From Archegozetes longisetosus (lineage: Eukaryota > Arthropoda > Arachnida > Sarcoptiformes > Trhypochthoniidae): a stretch of DNA of 64,000 bases. Below, piece by piece: positions 63,991-64,000 of the stretch (position 1 is the stretch's first letter; each line of letters begins with the position of its first letter). The stretch lies in NCBI GenBank assembly GCA_018873245.2, contig JAEMBT020000008.1, positions 744,001 through 808,000 of the forward strand, read 5' to 3'. The position numbers and the translations under genes were made by a program. The notes beneath the pieces were generated by a model, which did no database searches, had not been told where the DNA came from, and saw nothing but the letters and a program-made list of their open reading frames with translations.

Positions 63991-64000
63991 CTATTATATG

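Noticed and set aside
1-64000. CRISPR arrays, phage or bacterial operons
   Set aside because: The window is eukaryotic nuclear DNA with spliced genes. No regular direct-repeat/spacer array and no prokaryotic gene structure were seen.

Overview
The window looks like nuclear DNA of an arthropod, most likely a chelicerate and probably a mite. It is strongly AT-rich (roughly 70% by eye). Its genes are split by GT-AG introns from about 63 bp to 8.6 kb, it carries TC/GA/AAT microsatellites, and it has no operons, Shine-Dalgarno sites or bacterial features. The mite assignment is an inference. It rests on a secreted leucine-rich-repeat protein of a type I associate with acarine gene families, plus base composition and intron style. 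I rebuilt gene models by hand, using splice sites, phase agreement between exons, and remembered vertebrate homologues.

Layout, left to right. An eight-exon SSUH2 homologue (+) occupies 501-4840. A two-exon APC10/DOC1 subunit (+) occupies 8501-9779. About 13.6 kb without a convincing coding gene follows, holding microsatellites, one weak ORF and a possible untranslated first exon. The largest gene is CPED1 (+, 13 coding exons, 23520-37086), encoding a predicted type II membrane protein with a TTL/ATP-grasp-like region, a cadherin-like domain and a PC-esterase domain. ATP23 (-, 5 exons, 38061-39152) converges on CPED1 and diverges from a secreted LRR gene (+, 39764-41069). A DUSP14-like phosphatase (-, 4 exons, 42310-43371) comes next, then an hAT-like MITE relic (43975-44223) and a decayed HSD17B12-type reductase pseudogene (-). 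A HAUS1-like augmin subunit (+) is at 46959-47618. A long disordered Ser/Asn-rich protein of unknown family (-) is at 50276-55903. The window closes with the last exon of a probable transcription factor (-), which carries an apparent 5-bp duplication frameshift.

The genes form a mixed eukaryotic neighbourhood rather than a pathway. APC10 and HAUS1 both act in mitosis, ATP23 in mitochondria, and CPED1 and the LRR protein in the secretory route. Nothing suggests they are co-regulated.

The points most worth following up are these. The CPED1 ATP-grasp-like domain keeps residues that look lost in the human protein. The transcription-factor exon has a frameshift. The reductase pseudogene sits beside a MITE. 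The disordered 940-residue protein is unidentified. An orphan exon-like segment lies inside the 8.6-kb CPED1 intron.
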